From Actinomycetota bacterium (GTDB lineage Bacteria > Actinomycetota > Acidimicrobiia > Acidimicrobiales > Ilumatobacteraceae), in NCBI GenBank assembly GCA_009701715.1, contig WLJO01000021.1, positions 1 through 41,557 of the forward strand: a stretch of 41,557 nt of DNA, read 5' to 3'. Below, one piece after another: positions 9,185 to 18,567 of the stretch. The notes beneath the pieces were generated by a model. It was not told the DNA's origin. It did no database searches and saw only the letters and a list, made by a program, of their open reading frames with translations. A program made the translations under genes and the position numbers. Position 1 is the stretch's first letter, and each line of letters opens with the position of its first letter.

Positions 9185-10704
9185 GCGCCCCTCCCGGCGG
9201 GTACGGCGAGATCGACGCGCATCTGGAGCGCGAGCAGGATCTCGGTGCTGCCGATCACGTGGGCACCGCCGCTCAAGTCGGCGATCGTCCGCGCGACGCG
9301 GCGAACACGGTGCAACCCGCGGCCCGACAAGCGACCCCGGTCGAGTTCGGCGCGCACGATGTCGAGTGCCTCGGGCGCGAGCGGGGCGACCTCGTCGAGG
9401 GCCGAGCCCGACAGCGTGGAATTCGGCCCGTGCCCACGCTGCTCGGCCAGGGAGCGCGCGGCGATCACACGCTCGCGCACGACAGCCGAACACTCCCCCG
9501 GTTCGGTGTCGAGCAGTTGTTCGGGCGTCGGTCGGCCCACCCACACCCGAAGGTCGAAGCGATCGAGCAACGGGCCCGAGAGCCTGCGGAGGTACTTGGA
9601 CTTCGCGGTCTCGCTGCACGAGCACTCGCCGGGTCGGCCGCCGCCGCACGGGCAGGGGTTGGTGGCACCGATCAGCAGGACGCGGGCCGGCATCTCGGCG
9701 TGCGCACGGGCCCGGCTCACACGCACCACGCCCTCCTCGAGCGGTTGGCGCAGTGCGTCGATCACCACCGGCGGGAACTCGCCGAGTTCGTCCATGAACA
9801 ACGTGCCTCCGTGTGCCAACGAGATCTCTCCCGGCCTCAGCGCCGCACTTCCCCCGCCCACCATGGCGATGAGCGACGCCGTGTGGTGCGGTGCCCGCCA
9901 CGGCGGCCGGCGAACGAAGCCCCCGGGTGGCAGCGGCACACCGGCGGCCGACTGCACCATCATCGCCTCGATCGCCGTGCGGTCGTCGAGGCGCGGCAGC
10001 AGGCCGGGCAACCGCTGGGCGAGCATCGTCTTTCCGGACCCCGGTGGCCCCGACAGGAGCAGGTGATGGTGACCGGCCGCGGCGACCTCGAGAGCCTGTC
10101 GGGCGAGCGGTTGTCCGCGCACCTCGGCGAGGTCCGGTTCGGCAGCAGCGGTGACGACAATGTCTTCCGCAGGCACGTCCGGCCAGGGCAAGCCGTCACG
10201 CAGTACCGACACGAGATCGACCAGCGTGGTGGCTGTCTCGACGCGGCCCTCCACGACAATGCTCGCCTCGGCCACGTTGGCAACCGGAACGACCGGCACG
10301 AGCCCGGCCGCCTCGCTGCGGATAGCGGCAACCATCGGCGCCACCCCGGGTACACGTCGCAGCGTGCCGTCGAGCCCGAGTTCCCCGATGAAGCAGTACG
10401 GCGCGAGCCGATCCGCCGGGATGACCTCGGAGGCGGCGAGGATGCCGACGGCGAGGGGCAGATCCAGCCCAATACCGCTCTTGCGGAAGCCGGCCGGCGC
10501 GAAGTTGACCGTGATCCGCCGGTTGGGCCACGGCAGTCCACACGTGAGGATGGCGGCACGGACGCGGTCCCGGGCCTCCCGGCACGTCTCGTCGGGTAGG
10601 CCGACCATCGTGAACCCGGGCAGGCCGTCGCCAACGTGCACCTCGACGGTGACCGCCCGACCTGTGGTACCCACCAGATTGGCGGAACGGACAGAGGCAA
10701 GCAT
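9181..10704 (-). CDS. comM: ComM/YifB-family AAA+ ATPase (Mg-chelatase-like)
   Basis: Hexameric helicase-like ATPase; in Vibrio, ComM promotes branch migration during natural transformation. 507 aa: an N-terminal Lon-protease-like fold (about 1-180), then the Mg-chelatase-type AAA+ core with Walker A GPPGSGKT (219-226), Walker B in GGTLFMDELGEF, a Cys-rich NPCPCGGGRPGECSC insert, and the C-terminal chelatase helical domain. ATG at 10704 is preceded by GAGGAG at good spacing. First gene of the minus-strand block; its promoter should lie in the 143-nt divergent gap 10705-10847. Confidence 0.93.
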   Translation of the reverse strand: MLASVRSANLVGTTGRAVTVEVHVGDGLPGFTMVGLPDETCREARDRVRAAILTCGLPWPNRRITVNFAPAGFRKSGIGLDLPLAVGILAASEVIPADRLAPYCFIGELGLDGTLRRVPGVAPMVAAIRSEAAGLVPVVPVANVAEASIVVEGRVETATTLVDLVSVLRDGLPWPDVPAEDIVVTAAAEPDLAEVRGQPLARQALEVAAAGHHHLLLSGPPGSGKTMLAQRLPGLLPRLDDRTAIEAMMVQSAAGVPLPPGGFVRRPPWRAPHHTASLIAMVGGGSAALRPGEISLAHGGTLFMDELGEFPPVVIDALRQPLEEGVVRVSRARAHAEMPARVLLIGATNPCPCGGGRPGECSCSETAKSKYLRRLSGPLLDRFDLRVWVGRPTPEQLLDTEPGECSAVVRERVIAARSLAEQRGHGPNSTLSGSALDEVAPLAPEALDIVRAELDRGRLSGRGLHRVRRVARTIADLSGGAHVIGSTEILLALQMRVDLAVPAGRGA

Positions 10705-10847
10705 GTGAACTCCTCAACGGCTGGTGCCACGGCGCACGGCGCACGCGACATCACGGAGGAGGACGGCCGGTCCCCGATCGGTGCATCGGACGCTACCGGC
10801 AGGGGCGCTGCCACCGTCGGCACGCGCGTGACTGGGAGACTGTCGCG

Positions 10848-11309
10848 ATGAACCCCCAGCCCGGCAGACCGAGGCGCCGGAACCGCTCGGGTGTCACTGG
10901 TGCACTGCTCGTCTCGGCCGGGGTCCTCGTGAGCGCGCTCGCCGGCTGCGGCAGCGGCGACCCTCGGGGGCTTCCGGGCTTCTGTAGGCTCCTGCGAGAA
11001 CGCGGTGCTGCGCTCACAGATACCTCCGACCCCGGTGCGCTCGAGGATCTGTACCGGGACCTCGATGCCCGTGCCCCGCTACAGATCAAAGACCAGTGGC
11101 ACGAGGTCACCGAGTTGATTGAGCGCGTCAACACGTTCAACCCCAAGAGCGAGGAGGACACACAGCAGATGATCACCGAGTCATTGCGTGCCCAGTCCGC
11201 TGTACGCGCCGTGGGCGAATGGGCTGACACCAAGTGCAAGGTGGCGCTCGGGGGCATCACCGTGCCCGGGGATTCGGTTCCCGTGGGTGTCGGGCCACTC
11301 GGTTCCTGA
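10848..11309 (+). CDS. Small secreted lipoprotein of unknown function
   Basis: 153 aa. A basic N-terminus (PRRRNR) and hydrophobic stretch end in a lipobox LAGC (Cys at about 34), so it should be lipid-anchored outside the membrane. The mature part has two further cysteines and is mostly helical and charged, with no domain I recognise. It is the only plus-strand gene between comM and clpP and is divergent from comM. It converges on clpP with stop codons 11 nt apart inside a palindrome. Confidence 0.7.
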   Translation: MNPQPGRPRRRNRSGVTGALLVSAGVLVSALAGCGSGDPRGLPGFCRLLRERGAALTDTSDPGALEDLYRDLDARAPLQIKDQWHEVTELIERVNTFNPKSEEDTQQMITESLRAQSAVRAVGEWADTKCKVALGGITVPGDSVPVGVGPLGS

Positions 11310-11324
11310 CGTCGACGACGTCAG
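11306..11324. terminator. Palindrome spanning both convergent stop codons
   Basis: CTGACGT-CGACG-ACGTCAG: 7-bp arms around a 5-nt centre. The left arm contains the TGA of the lipoprotein and the right arm the TGA of clpP. It could act as a weak bidirectional transcript end, but there is no T-tract on either side. Confidence 0.4.
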
Positions 11325-11908
11325 ACGATCTGGCCGCGCTTCACAATCACGTGGTCGCACAGGCCGTAGTCCTTGGCCTGCGGGGCGGTGAACCAACGGT
11401 CGCGCTCGGAGTCTGCCTGGATCTCCTCGAGGGTGTGGCCAGCGTGGCCAGCGATCAGTTCCGCAAGGCGCCGCTTGGTGTACGTGAGCTGTTCGGCCTG
11501 AATGGCAATGTCGGAGGCCTGACCACGCAGGCCGGCGAGCGGCTGGTGCATCATGATGCGGGCGTTGGGCAGCGTGTAGCGCTTGCCGGGGTGGCCAGCG
11601 GTGAGCAGGAACTGCCCCATCGAGGCAGCGAGGCCCATGCATACGGTCGCCACATCGCAACTGACGAATTGCATGGTGTCGTAGATCGCCATTCCTGCAG
11701 TCACCGAACCGCCGGGGCTATTGATGTACAGCCAGATGTCGGCCTTCGGGTCCTCTCCCTCGAGGTAGAGCAACTGGGCGCAGATCTGGTTGGCCATGTC
11801 GTCATTGACGTCGGTCCCCAGCATGATCACCCGGTTCTTGAGCAGTCGGGTGAAGATGTCGGAGCGGGAATCTGCACCAGGGTCGAGGGCGAACGGCAGA
11901 GCGGTCAT
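11321..11908 (-). CDS. clpP: ATP-dependent Clp protease proteolytic subunit
   Basis: Serine peptidase that forms the barrel of the Clp protease and works with ClpX or ClpC. 195 aa from the ATG at 11908 ([19 protein letters not shown]); the frame extends further, but the added residues lie antisense to the carbonic anhydrase gene. Catalytic Ser lies in [11 protein letters not shown] and His in MMHQPLAG; Asp is in the ERDRWFTA segment. The INSPGGSV oxyanion loop is intact. Only one clpP is in the window, although actinobacteria usually have two. Confidence 0.95.
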   Translation of the reverse strand: MTALPFALDPGADSRSDIFTRLLKNRVIMLGTDVNDDMANQICAQLLYLEGEDPKADIWLYINSPGGSVTAGMAIYDTMQFVSCDVATVCMGLAASMGQFLLTAGHPGKRYTLPNARIMMHQPLAGLRGQASDIAIQAEQLTYTKRRLAELIAGHAGHTLEEIQADSERDRWFTAPQAKDYGLCDHVIVKRGQIV

Positions 11909-11942
11909 GAATCCAGAGGCTATCGCTGCCACACTGTGGGGC

Positions 11943-12494
11943 GTGCCAGACGACTTTGCCCCGAACGCCGACGAACTGCTGGCCAATAACCGGGAGTACG
12001 CCCGGGACTACCACGACCAGGACCTCGTCCTGCGCCCCAAGCGCCATCTAGCAATCGTGGCGTGCATGGACAGCCGGATGGACATCTTCGAGATGCTGGG
12101 GCTCGCCCACGGTGATGCCCACGTCATCCGGAATGCCGGCGGGGTGGTGACCGACGACGTCGTGCGCTCCCTTGTGCTCAGCCAGCGCCTGCTCGGCACC
12201 CGCGAGATCATCCTCATCCACCACACCGACTGCGGCCTCCAGAAGGTGTCCGAGGACGACTTCAAGTCACAGCTCGAATCCGAGTTCGGCATCAAGCCCA
12301 GGTGGTCCCTCGAGGGGTTCAAGGACCCGTACCTCGACGTGCGCCAGAGCATGAGCCGGCTCCAGCGGGTGCCGTACCTCAACGACAAGGCGCATATTCG
12401 CGGCTTCGTCTACGAGATGCTCGACGGACTGCTCCACGAGGTGGAGCCCGACCCCCGACACCTCAGTGCCGGATCCTCCAGCGTCGACATCTGA
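11943..12494 (+). CDS. Beta-carbonic anhydrase (Rv1284-like)
   Basis: Interconverts CO2 and bicarbonate. From the GTG at 11943 it is 183 aa. Zinc ligands by position: Cys41 in CMDSR with its Asp43-Arg45 dyad, His94 and Cys97 in HHTDCG. The blocks [18 protein letters not shown] and [12 protein letters not shown] match the short mycobacterial CanA type closely. The frame also has an in-frame ATG at 11907, whose start codon would overlap the clpP start codon on the other strand; the GTG is preferred because it matches the length of relatives. At most 34 bp separate the two divergent starts, so they must share a very compact promoter region. Confidence 0.9.
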   Translation: MPDDFAPNADELLANNREYARDYHDQDLVLRPKRHLAIVACMDSRMDIFEMLGLAHGDAHVIRNAGGVVTDDVVRSLVLSQRLLGTREIILIHHTDCGLQKVSEDDFKSQLESEFGIKPRWSLEGFKDPYLDVRQSMSRLQRVPYLNDKAHIRGFVYEMLDGLLHEVEPDPRHLSAGSSSVDI

Positions 12495-12500
12495 GCGGCG

Positions 12501-13835
12501 TCAGCGCACGACACCGGTGAACAGCACCACGACGTTCTCGTCGGCGTGCACGTCGTTACGGACCGTCAGCAGGCCGGCAAGCCCAGCGGTGGCCGTCGGT
12601 GTGGCACGGATACCTGTGGACGCACAGCCAAGTCGGTGCGCCTCACGAACCAGCATCTCTGGGGCCACAACGGGATAGCCGTTGCTCGACGACATGGCCT
12701 CCACGATGGGCAGCCAGTCGTAGGTCTCGTCGTCGAGTATCCCGTCAGCAGTGCTCACCGGCTCGTCCTCCCACGGCCACATGCATTCGCGCCAGTGGGC
12801 CCCCGCTGATCCGACACCGCCGGGGAGTGCCCGGGCACGGTGCCAGGCCCGGGCAAGCGGCGCGCAACCCTGCGTCTGCACGGCGTGAAGACGCGGAATG
12901 TTGGCCCGGTCGGCAGCACCGGACCACGCACCGGACGCAAGGGCGCCTCCACCGACCTGCACAAAGAGGCGGTCGAGTGCGCCCGGTTGCTCCCGGTGCA
13001 CTTGTGCCGCCTCGAACTGCAGTGCGAGTTCCCACCCGATCGTGCGGCCGCCGTCGTGGCACCACGCGTTCTCCGGTCCCTGAACGGCAAAGGGGATCGA
13101 ACCGCTGGCGACCGCTTCGCGGAAGCGGAGCACGCACGGGTCCCCGGGCGGATCCGTGTCACGGCGCGGACAGCGCACGACGGTGGCGCGCAGGCTGTCG
13201 AGCCGCTGGACAACAGACTCCTCGGACCACTGTGGCACGAATACCGAGATCGGCCAGCCCATCGCAGCGGCGATCGTGCTCGCCGCAATCGCAGCGTTCC
13301 CGCAGGACGCGATGGCGAGGTGGGGGCGCTCGCCGACCGAGTGCCACGGCACGAGACCCTGCTGTTCGGCGACGAGCAGGTGGAGCGCGATCGTCATCAG
13401 GTGGCGGGCCTTGTGGCTGCCGGCCACGTTGCCCGTGTCGTCCTTCACCCACACGCCGCCCCGGTCCGAGAAGCCCAGTGCGTCGGACAGCCCATCGGAG
13501 CGGGCGAAGGGCGTCCAGCGGAATCCGGTGCCATCGACCGCCGCGATCGACGCGTCGAGCGAGCGGATCACCTGCACCCGTTGCTCAACGCTCAGCCCGG
13601 CCGCGGCAGCGAACGCATCCCACGCGAGGTACGGACGGAATGCCACAAAGGGGTTGGGGTCGTCCCCGGCACGCAACGGCGCAACGCCGCGCTCGAATCG
13701 GAGCAGGTGGGGTTCGCCCGACACCGCGCCGGGGCACTTCCACGTCAGCGGCGCTCCGATGCCCATGCGGGTACCACAGACGGCGCAGCGCATGCCCGTG
13801 ACCACCGGGTCCACGACAGGCGCCGCCGTGGTCAC
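12501..13835 (-). CDS. Threonine synthase-like PLP enzyme
   Basis: Fold-type II pyridoxal-phosphate enzyme of 444 aa. The GTG at 13835 overlaps the preceding stop in GTGA fashion; the longer open frame upstream covers that neighbour and is rejected. The N-terminus has a zinc-ribbon-like CxxC (Cys17, Cys20) plus Cys34, as in threonine synthase-type proteins. The PLP lysine should be Lys142 in [11 protein letters not shown], and SCGNAAIAA is the phosphate-binding loop. Sequence around the active site departs from true ThrC, so beta-elimination or replacement on another amino acid is possible. It is co-transcribed with the next PLP enzyme. Confidence 0.72.
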   Translation of the reverse strand: MTTAAPVVDPVVTGMRCAVCGTRMGIGAPLTWKCPGAVSGEPHLLRFERGVAPLRAGDDPNPFVAFRPYLAWDAFAAAAGLSVEQRVQVIRSLDASIAAVDGTGFRWTPFARSDGLSDALGFSDRGGVWVKDDTGNVAGSHKARHLMTIALHLLVAEQQGLVPWHSVGERPHLAIASCGNAAIAASTIAAAMGWPISVFVPQWSEESVVQRLDSLRATVVRCPRRDTDPPGDPCVLRFREAVASGSIPFAVQGPENAWCHDGGRTIGWELALQFEAAQVHREQPGALDRLFVQVGGGALASGAWSGAADRANIPRLHAVQTQGCAPLARAWHRARALPGGVGSAGAHWRECMWPWEDEPVSTADGILDDETYDWLPIVEAMSSSNGYPVVAPEMLVREAHRLGCASTGIRATPTATAGLAGLLTVRNDVHADENVVVLFTGVVR

Positions 13836-15352
13836 GACTTCGCGGCGACTTCGGCGTTGAACTCGGAGATCATGCCGTCCCACACCGCGAGATAGCGGCG
13901 CAGCCCGCGCCAGAACTCCTGCGAGCGACGGGCCTCGAACACCTCGAACTGGGTGCCCTGCTGCTCGACCCACGTGTAGTAGCCGAGGTTGAACACACGA
14001 TTGCGATCGCGGTGCGTGCACTCGATCATGTCGGACGTATCGGCCGCGTCAATGTGGCGGCCGTAGACCGAGCCCGCGTCAAGGTCGGTGAACGAGCCAC
14101 CGAAGCGCTCGGCGAGCGTCTTGCGGTACTCACTCGGGTAGAGCGCCGCACCGTCGGTTGCCACGGTGAGCACGGCGTCGTCCGGCCCGAGGCCGAGCAA
14201 CTTGGCCGTCTTGATGGCAGCGAGCACGTTGCAGATGGCCGACAGACCGAAGTGGTCGAGCGTCGCAATGACATCGTCGGGAACACCGCGCGCCGAGAGG
14301 AACCGGCGGCCGGCGTCGCTCGTGAACATTGCTCCGAGTTCGTCGGTTGCGTGGTCGCTGACGGCGCAGACGACATCGGTGTTCATCACGTTGTGGATAA
14401 GCGGGATGTGCTTGTCGCCGATGCCTTGGATGTTGTGCTCGCCGTAGCCGTTCTCGAGCATCGTCGGGCACTCCAGCGCCTCGACGGCAACAATCTTGGT
14501 GCCGAACTGTTCCTTCAGGCGGTCGCCCGCCGCAATGGTTCCTGCCGAACCGGTTGCCGACGTGAACGCCGCGAGACGCAGTTCCGGCCGGCCCATCGCG
14601 CTGCGGACGTGTTCGAACACATGACTGAACGCCCTACCCGTGACCTCGTAGTGGCCGAGGTGGTTCGCGAATTCGCAGAACTGGTTGAACACGAAGTTCC
14701 CCGGGTCCTTCGCGAGCACGTTGCAGGCGTCGTAGATCTCCTTGACATTCGACTCCGTGCCGACGGTCTTAATGACGTCCTCGGCGGGGTTCGAGCACCA
14801 CTCGTCGAGCCAGTCGAAACGCTCCTGGCTCATGCCGGCGGGGAGGATGGCCACACCGCGGCTCGCCATAATGCGGCTGATCGCGATGCCGCCGCGGGCG
14901 TAGTTGCCGGTGCTGGGCCAGATGGCACGGTGACGGGTGGGGTCGAACTGCCCGGTGATCACCCGCGGTGCGAGGCACGAATACGCGGCGAGCACCTTGT
15001 GGGCAGTGATCATCGGGAAGCGATCGCCGAACACCACGATGATCGGGCTCTCGACACCGGTGAGGCTTGAGGGCAGCACGATGTGATCGGGGACCGAGAC
15101 ACGCTTACCGGCGAGGTTGTTGTACCAGTGCACCCGGAAGAGGTTCCCGGCGTCAGGAGCATTCTTGTCCGCGTTCCCCACCGCCCCTGCCGGGATGGTG
15201 GAGGGGTCGGCGAGCTGCCCGAAGGTGGGTAGGACGACTCCCTGTTCGCGGAACCGGGTGATGGAGCGGGCCCGACTCTCGGGGTCGACGATCGTGTCGG
15301 CGAGTCCGAGTTGCCCGGCGAGCACCTGGGGATCGAGCGTGTGCGCAGTCAT
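13832..15352 (-). CDS. Cysteine synthase-like PLP enzyme (about 500 aa family)
   Basis: 506 aa from the ATG at 15352. Fold-type II PLP domain: candidate Schiff-base lysine Lys119 ([10 protein letters not shown]), substrate-binding STGNYARGG (147-155), GSAGT-type phosphate loop ([13 protein letters not shown]) and a C-terminal [15 protein letters not shown] matching the end of cysteine synthases. It is much longer than CysK/CysM (about 310 aa), and a real CysM lies elsewhere in the window, so routine cysteine synthesis is not its likely job. The substrate cannot be told. First gene of a two-gene operon; a palindrome lies just upstream. Confidence 0.7.
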   Translation of the reverse strand: MTAHTLDPQVLAGQLGLADTIVDPESRARSITRFREQGVVLPTFGQLADPSTIPAGAVGNADKNAPDAGNLFRVHWYNNLAGKRVSVPDHIVLPSSLTGVESPIIVVFGDRFPMITAHKVLAAYSCLAPRVITGQFDPTRHRAIWPSTGNYARGGIAISRIMASRGVAILPAGMSQERFDWLDEWCSNPAEDVIKTVGTESNVKEIYDACNVLAKDPGNFVFNQFCEFANHLGHYEVTGRAFSHVFEHVRSAMGRPELRLAAFTSATGSAGTIAAGDRLKEQFGTKIVAVEALECPTMLENGYGEHNIQGIGDKHIPLIHNVMNTDVVCAVSDHATDELGAMFTSDAGRRFLSARGVPDDVIATLDHFGLSAICNVLAAIKTAKLLGLGPDDAVLTVATDGAALYPSEYRKTLAERFGGSFTDLDAGSVYGRHIDAADTSDMIECTHRDRNRVFNLGYYTWVEQQGTQFEVFEARRSQEFWRGLRRYLAVWDGMISEFNAEVAAKS

Positions 15353-15386
15353 TGGTGAACATGTTGCCAGCCCGAATCGGGGTTTT

Positions 15387-15403
15387 GACGTTTCGTAAAC
15401 GTC
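15387..15403. promoter_or_regulatory. Palindrome upstream of the PLP-enzyme operon
   Basis: GACGTTT-CGT-AAACGTC, perfect 7-bp arms, 34 nt upstream of the start at 15352. Position and symmetry fit an operator for a dimeric regulator. The 97-nt gap 15353-15449 also holds a short CCCGA-A-TCGGG hairpin. Confidence 0.5.
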
Positions 15404-15449
15404 TCCCCCCGACGGCCGGGCCGGCAGCGCGTTCTCCTCGGTGAAGCGA

Positions 15450-16013
15450 TCAGGCCAAACGGGCACGCCGGCGGGTGGCGCCAACGGCAATCCCGCCAAG
15501 GCCCAGCAGACCGAGAGCAGCCCAAACCAGGCCGACAGAACCACCGGTGAGCGGCAGTGCGTCATTGTCGAGCACCGTCACCCGGCCGGTGTCGGACGTG
15601 TCCACGGACCCTGCGAACTCGGTGACGCCGACACAGTCGATCCGCGAGACCAAGACGGTGAAGGCCTGCTCTACCTCTGCCTCGAAATCGTCAATGATCG
15701 GCACGAGCACCGTCGCCGAGGAATCCCCTGCGGAGATGGTAACCCACTGGCCCGACTCAGCGACGTAGTCGTTGTCGGCGAGGGCGGAGTCGCCCTCCAG
15801 ACCGACGGTCACCCGCAGGCACAGCCCGCCGGACGGTGCCACCTCGCTGAGCGTGAGGGGCACAGACGCTGTCGGTTGCGCCCCCTCGTTCACGGTGACC
15901 GAACCGACGGTGACCACGTACGTAGCCTCGGCGGCGTGGGCCGATGGGGCCCACAGGAGTGCACCGGAACCCAGTGCGGCGAGTGCGATGGCTGTTTTGG
16001 TCATTCTCTTCAT
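15450..16013 (-). CDS. Secreted Calx-beta-like protein with LPxTG-type anchor
   Basis: 187 aa. ATG at 16013 is chosen over an upstream start because GGAGGG precedes it and it opens a clean signal peptide ([20 protein letters not shown], cleavage near AHA-A, residue 27). The mature part resembles a Calx-beta domain: acidic, beta-rich, with [16 protein letters not shown] and [19 protein letters not shown], in which Asp/Glu pairs could bind calcium. The C-terminus is a sorting signal: LPLTGG, hydrophobic helix, then RRRARLA. It should be covalently attached to the wall or membrane-anchored; no sortase gene is in the window. Monocistronic by appearance. Confidence 0.75.
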   Translation of the reverse strand: MKRMTKTAIALAALGSGALLWAPSAHAAEATYVVTVGSVTVNEGAQPTASVPLTLSEVAPSGGLCLRVTVGLEGDSALADNDYVAESGQWVTISAGDSSATVLVPIIDDFEAEVEQAFTVLVSRIDCVGVTEFAGSVDTSDTGRVTVLDNDALPLTGGSVGLVWAALGLLGLGGIAVGATRRRARLA

Positions 16014-16103
16014 GATCGTCCCTCCACGATTCGGCGTGTTCACGCCCTGTGGTTATACCGACACGTCGAGAGGTTGTCTAGGAAAGATTCTGGGAAGGTC
16101 CCT

Positions 16104-16135
16104 CGCTCAGTGCGTTGTTGTTCGCGCACTGAGCG
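16104..16135. terminator. 11-bp stem inverted repeat in the 16014-16228 gap
   Basis: CGCTCAGTGCG (16104-16114) and its exact reverse complement (16125-16135) enclose a 10-nt loop. It lies downstream of the DUF2461 gene on the minus strand and upstream of the LPxTG gene. It fits a transcript-end hairpin, although no T-run follows on either strand, so an operator role is also possible. The rest of the gap shows nothing else. Confidence 0.5.
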
Positions 16136-16228
16136 CGATTGTTGCAGGTAGATGACGAAAAGAGACACCCTCTGCTTTGTGGCGGAGTCCAAGCAGAAAT
16201 TTTCCCGGACGGACCAAATCGGCCCTGT

Positions 16229-16933
16229 TCAGAGGCCCTCTGCATCCTCGGGGGGCAGCGTGGAGGGGCCCACGTGGGTGTCCAGCCACTCACACACCGG
16301 GGCCAGCCCATGCCAGACCGCCAGCACCCGGTCCGCTGCCTTCGGGGACTGCAGCCATGCACCGGCCGCCCAGGTCTTGGAGCCCATGAGCCCCTTGCGA
16401 CGGATCAGTCCGATCCGCGGATGGTCCTTCGGGTAGCCGCGGGGTGCCGTCTTCAGTTCGCTGATTGCCCCCATCGAATGCCCGGCCTTCTTTGCAGCCT
16501 TCACCAGGATCTCGATCTCAGCCCCTCTTGCCCCGTCGTCGACGGCCCGACGGAAGCGGTCCAGTTGGTCCGGTGCCATGGCGTAATACCCGGCGGCCAC
16601 CAGCAGGCCCGCAGCGCTCAACTGCACGTAAAAGCCGGCCCCACCCTCGGACTCGCCGTAGCCGCCGATGTGGGTCTTGTACGGCGCCTTGTTCTTTGAA
16701 AAGCGCGCATCGACATACGGACGAAAGACGTGGAACGGTCCGAACTCATCGTCGAACCGGGACAGCAAGGCTTCCATCGGGGCCCGCACCTCACTCTGGT
16801 AACGATGCTTGTTGGCCTGCCAGTACGACTTGCTGTTATCCGCCTCGAGCCCGTCGTAGAAGGCAAGCGCGTCGGCCGGGAACCCGGTGAAGCGCGCCGG
16901 CGACGACGGTGATCCCTTGCGAGTTGCTGCCAC
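16229..16933 (-). CDS. DUF2461 family protein
   Basis: 234 aa from a GTG at 16933. The family signature is clear: an FPADALAFYDGLEADNSK start, W-x-x-x-K spacing, FRPYVDARFSKNKAPYKTHIG, GAGFYVQLS and, late, APRGYPKDHPR. DUF2461 proteins (TIGR02453) are widespread, soluble and of unknown function, so no activity is assigned. The gene is followed on the minus strand by the 16104-16135 hairpin. Confidence 0.85.
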   Translation of the reverse strand: MAATRKGSPSSPARFTGFPADALAFYDGLEADNSKSYWQANKHRYQSEVRAPMEALLSRFDDEFGPFHVFRPYVDARFSKNKAPYKTHIGGYGESEGGAGFYVQLSAAGLLVAAGYYAMAPDQLDRFRRAVDDGARGAEIEILVKAAKKAGHSMGAISELKTAPRGYPKDHPRIGLIRRKGLMGSKTWAAGAWLQSPKAADRVLAVWHGLAPVCEWLDTHVGPSTLPPEDAEGL

Positions 16934-17007
16934 GCCGCGAACGGTAGCCGAGCGCTCGCCAGCGAAGCCGCAGGACGCACGGCAGGTACGCTCGTTGGGC
17001 CAACCGA

Positions 17008-17090
17008 GCGGGTGTGGCGGAACTGGCAGACGCGCAGGATTTAGGTTCCTGTTCTCCGGAGTGAGGGTTCGAGTCCCTCCACCCGCACCA
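17008..17090 (+). tRNA. tRNA-Leu (anticodon UAG)
   Basis: 83 nt with encoded CCA. Acceptor GCGGGTG (17008-17014) pairs with CACCCGC (17080-17086), followed by A and CCA (17088-17090). The anticodon stem CAGGA/TCCTG encloses TTTAGGT, anticodon TAG at 17042-17044. A class II variable arm follows, and the T arm has GGGTTCGAGTCCC. It converges with rdgB, whose stop is 12 nt away. Confidence 0.96.
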
Positions 17091-17102
17091 AGCCTCGGTG
17101 CG

Positions 17103-17768
17103 TCAGTCGCTCGGCGGCGGCACGGCGGACCAGTGCCCAGTACCGGGCTCGGGGAATTCCGCGAACATCTTCACAAGGTTCCGGAACGCCCGGCCACGGT
17201 GCGACACGGCGTTTTTCTCGGCATCAGACATCTCGGCAAACGTCCGACCAGTCGGATCGCTGTCGGGAACGAACAACGGGTCGTAGCCAAAACCCCGTGC
17301 GCCACGTTCGTGCTCCGCGATGTGCCCTTGGCACACACCCCGGGCGACCACCGAAGCACCGTCGGGCCAGCAGACCATCGCAACCGTGGCGAATTCGGCG
17401 CCGCGGTCGGTCGAACCGGATGCGGTGAGTTCTGCAAGCAACTTGAGACGGTTGTCGGCGTACGTTGCATCGGGTCCGGCGTAGCGCGCCGAGTACACGC
17501 CCGGCGCGCCGCCGAGCGCCGTCACCTCGAGCCCGGTGTCGTCCGCTATCGCCGGCAGTCCGGATGCTGTCGCTGCGGCCATCGCCTTGAGCCGGGCATT
17601 GCCCTCGAGGGTGTCGGCATCCTCGACCACCTCACCGAGGCCGTCGGGGCGTGGCAGCAACTCGATGGTGATCCCGTACTCGCGACCGGCGTCGTTCAGC
17701 ACTGCTGCGATCTCCACCACCTTGTCGGGGTTGGCCGAGCCGCAGACGAGCCGGAGGTGGCGTGTCAC
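17103..17768 (-). CDS. rdgB: XTP/dITP diphosphatase (RdgB/HAM1)
   Basis: House-cleaning enzyme that hydrolyses non-canonical purine triphosphates (dITP, XTP) to monophosphates. GTG at 17768 overlaps the rph stop (GTGA) and gives 221 aa. Motifs: [12 protein letters not shown] (substrate loop), ADDTGLEV (metal), [20 protein letters not shown] and SHRGRAF. The open frame continues upstream to 18386 over rph in another frame and is not coding. rph-rdgB pairing is standard in actinobacteria. Confidence 0.95.
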   Translation of the reverse strand: MTRHLRLVCGSANPDKVVEIAAVLNDAGREYGITIELLPRPDGLGEVVEDADTLEGNARLKAMAAATASGLPAIADDTGLEVTALGGAPGVYSARYAGPDATYADNRLKLLAELTASGSTDRGAEFATVAMVCWPDGASVVARGVCQGHIAEHERGARGFGYDPLFVPDSDPTGRTFAEMSDAEKNAVSHRGRAFRNLVKMFAEFPEPGTGHWSAVPPPSD

Positions 17769-18547
17769 CGCTTCGCGGAGCCGATGGCCCGACGGTCCGG
17801 CGCAATGGAGGACATCTCCGCCTGCAGCGCAAAGATCTCGGCGAGCCCGCCCGAGGCGAGCGAGAGCAGGTCGTCCAGCTCGCCCCTCGAGAACGCCATG
17901 CCCTCGGCAGTCCCCTGCACCTCCACGAAACGCGTCTCGCCACCGTCGTTCGGCTGCAGCATCACCACGTTCATGTCCACCTCGGCGGTGGAGTCCTCGA
18001 TATACGGGAGGTCGAGCGCCGGGACGCCCTTCACCATGCCCACGCTGATCGCTGCGCAGCGGCTGTGCAGCGGGTGCGCCTTGATATTGCCGTTCTGCAC
18101 GAGACGGGTGACCGCATCGTGGAGCGCGAGGTAGCCACCGCAGATGCTGGCCGTGCGCGTACCGCCATCGGCCTGCAGCACGTCGCAGTCCACAACGATC
18201 TGGCGCTCGCCGAGTACACCCATGTCGCAGGCAGCCCGCAGCGAGCGCCCGATGAGTCGCTGGATCTCGACGGTCCTCCCGCTCTGCTTGCCCCTCGCTG
18301 CCTCGCGGTCCACGCGTTCGGGTGAGGAGCCGGGGAGCATCGAGTACTCCGCGGTGACCCATCCCTTGCCCGAACCCCGCATCCATCGGGGGACGTCTTC
18401 GTCGATCGATGCCGTGCAGAGCACCTTGGTCTTGCCGAATGTCACGAGCACTGAGCCGTCGGCCATCTCGGTGAAGTCCCGCTCGAACGAGATTGGGCGC
18501 AGTTCGTCGTGGGCGCGGCCGTCGGGACGTGAAGAAGCAGTTGACAT
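17765..18547 (-). CDS. rph: Ribonuclease PH
   Basis: Phosphorolytic 3'-5' exoribonuclease that trims tRNA precursors. 260 aa from the ATG at 18547; a GTG three codons upstream (18556) is the alternative. The RNase PH core is intact: [42 protein letters not shown], the GRSLRA stretch and [17 protein letters not shown], where the phosphate-binding residues lie. Operon with rdgB downstream; 20 nt downstream of the EamA transporter gene. Confidence 0.96.
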   Translation of the reverse strand: MSTASSRPDGRAHDELRPISFERDFTEMADGSVLVTFGKTKVLCTASIDEDVPRWMRGSGKGWVTAEYSMLPGSSPERVDREAARGKQSGRTVEIQRLIGRSLRAACDMGVLGERQIVVDCDVLQADGGTRTASICGGYLALHDAVTRLVQNGNIKAHPLHSRCAAISVGMVKGVPALDLPYIEDSTAEVDMNVVMLQPNDGGETRFVEVQGTAEGMAFSRGELDDLLSLASGGLAEIFALQAEMSSIAPDRRAIGSAKR

Positions 18548-18567
18548 GGCGCTCACGCTAACGACCG

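Noticed and set aside
17084-17102. Hairpin CGCACC...GGTGCG at the tRNA-Leu end as a terminator
   Set aside because: One arm is the tRNA 3' end itself, the stem is only 6 bp and there is no T-run; probably chance.
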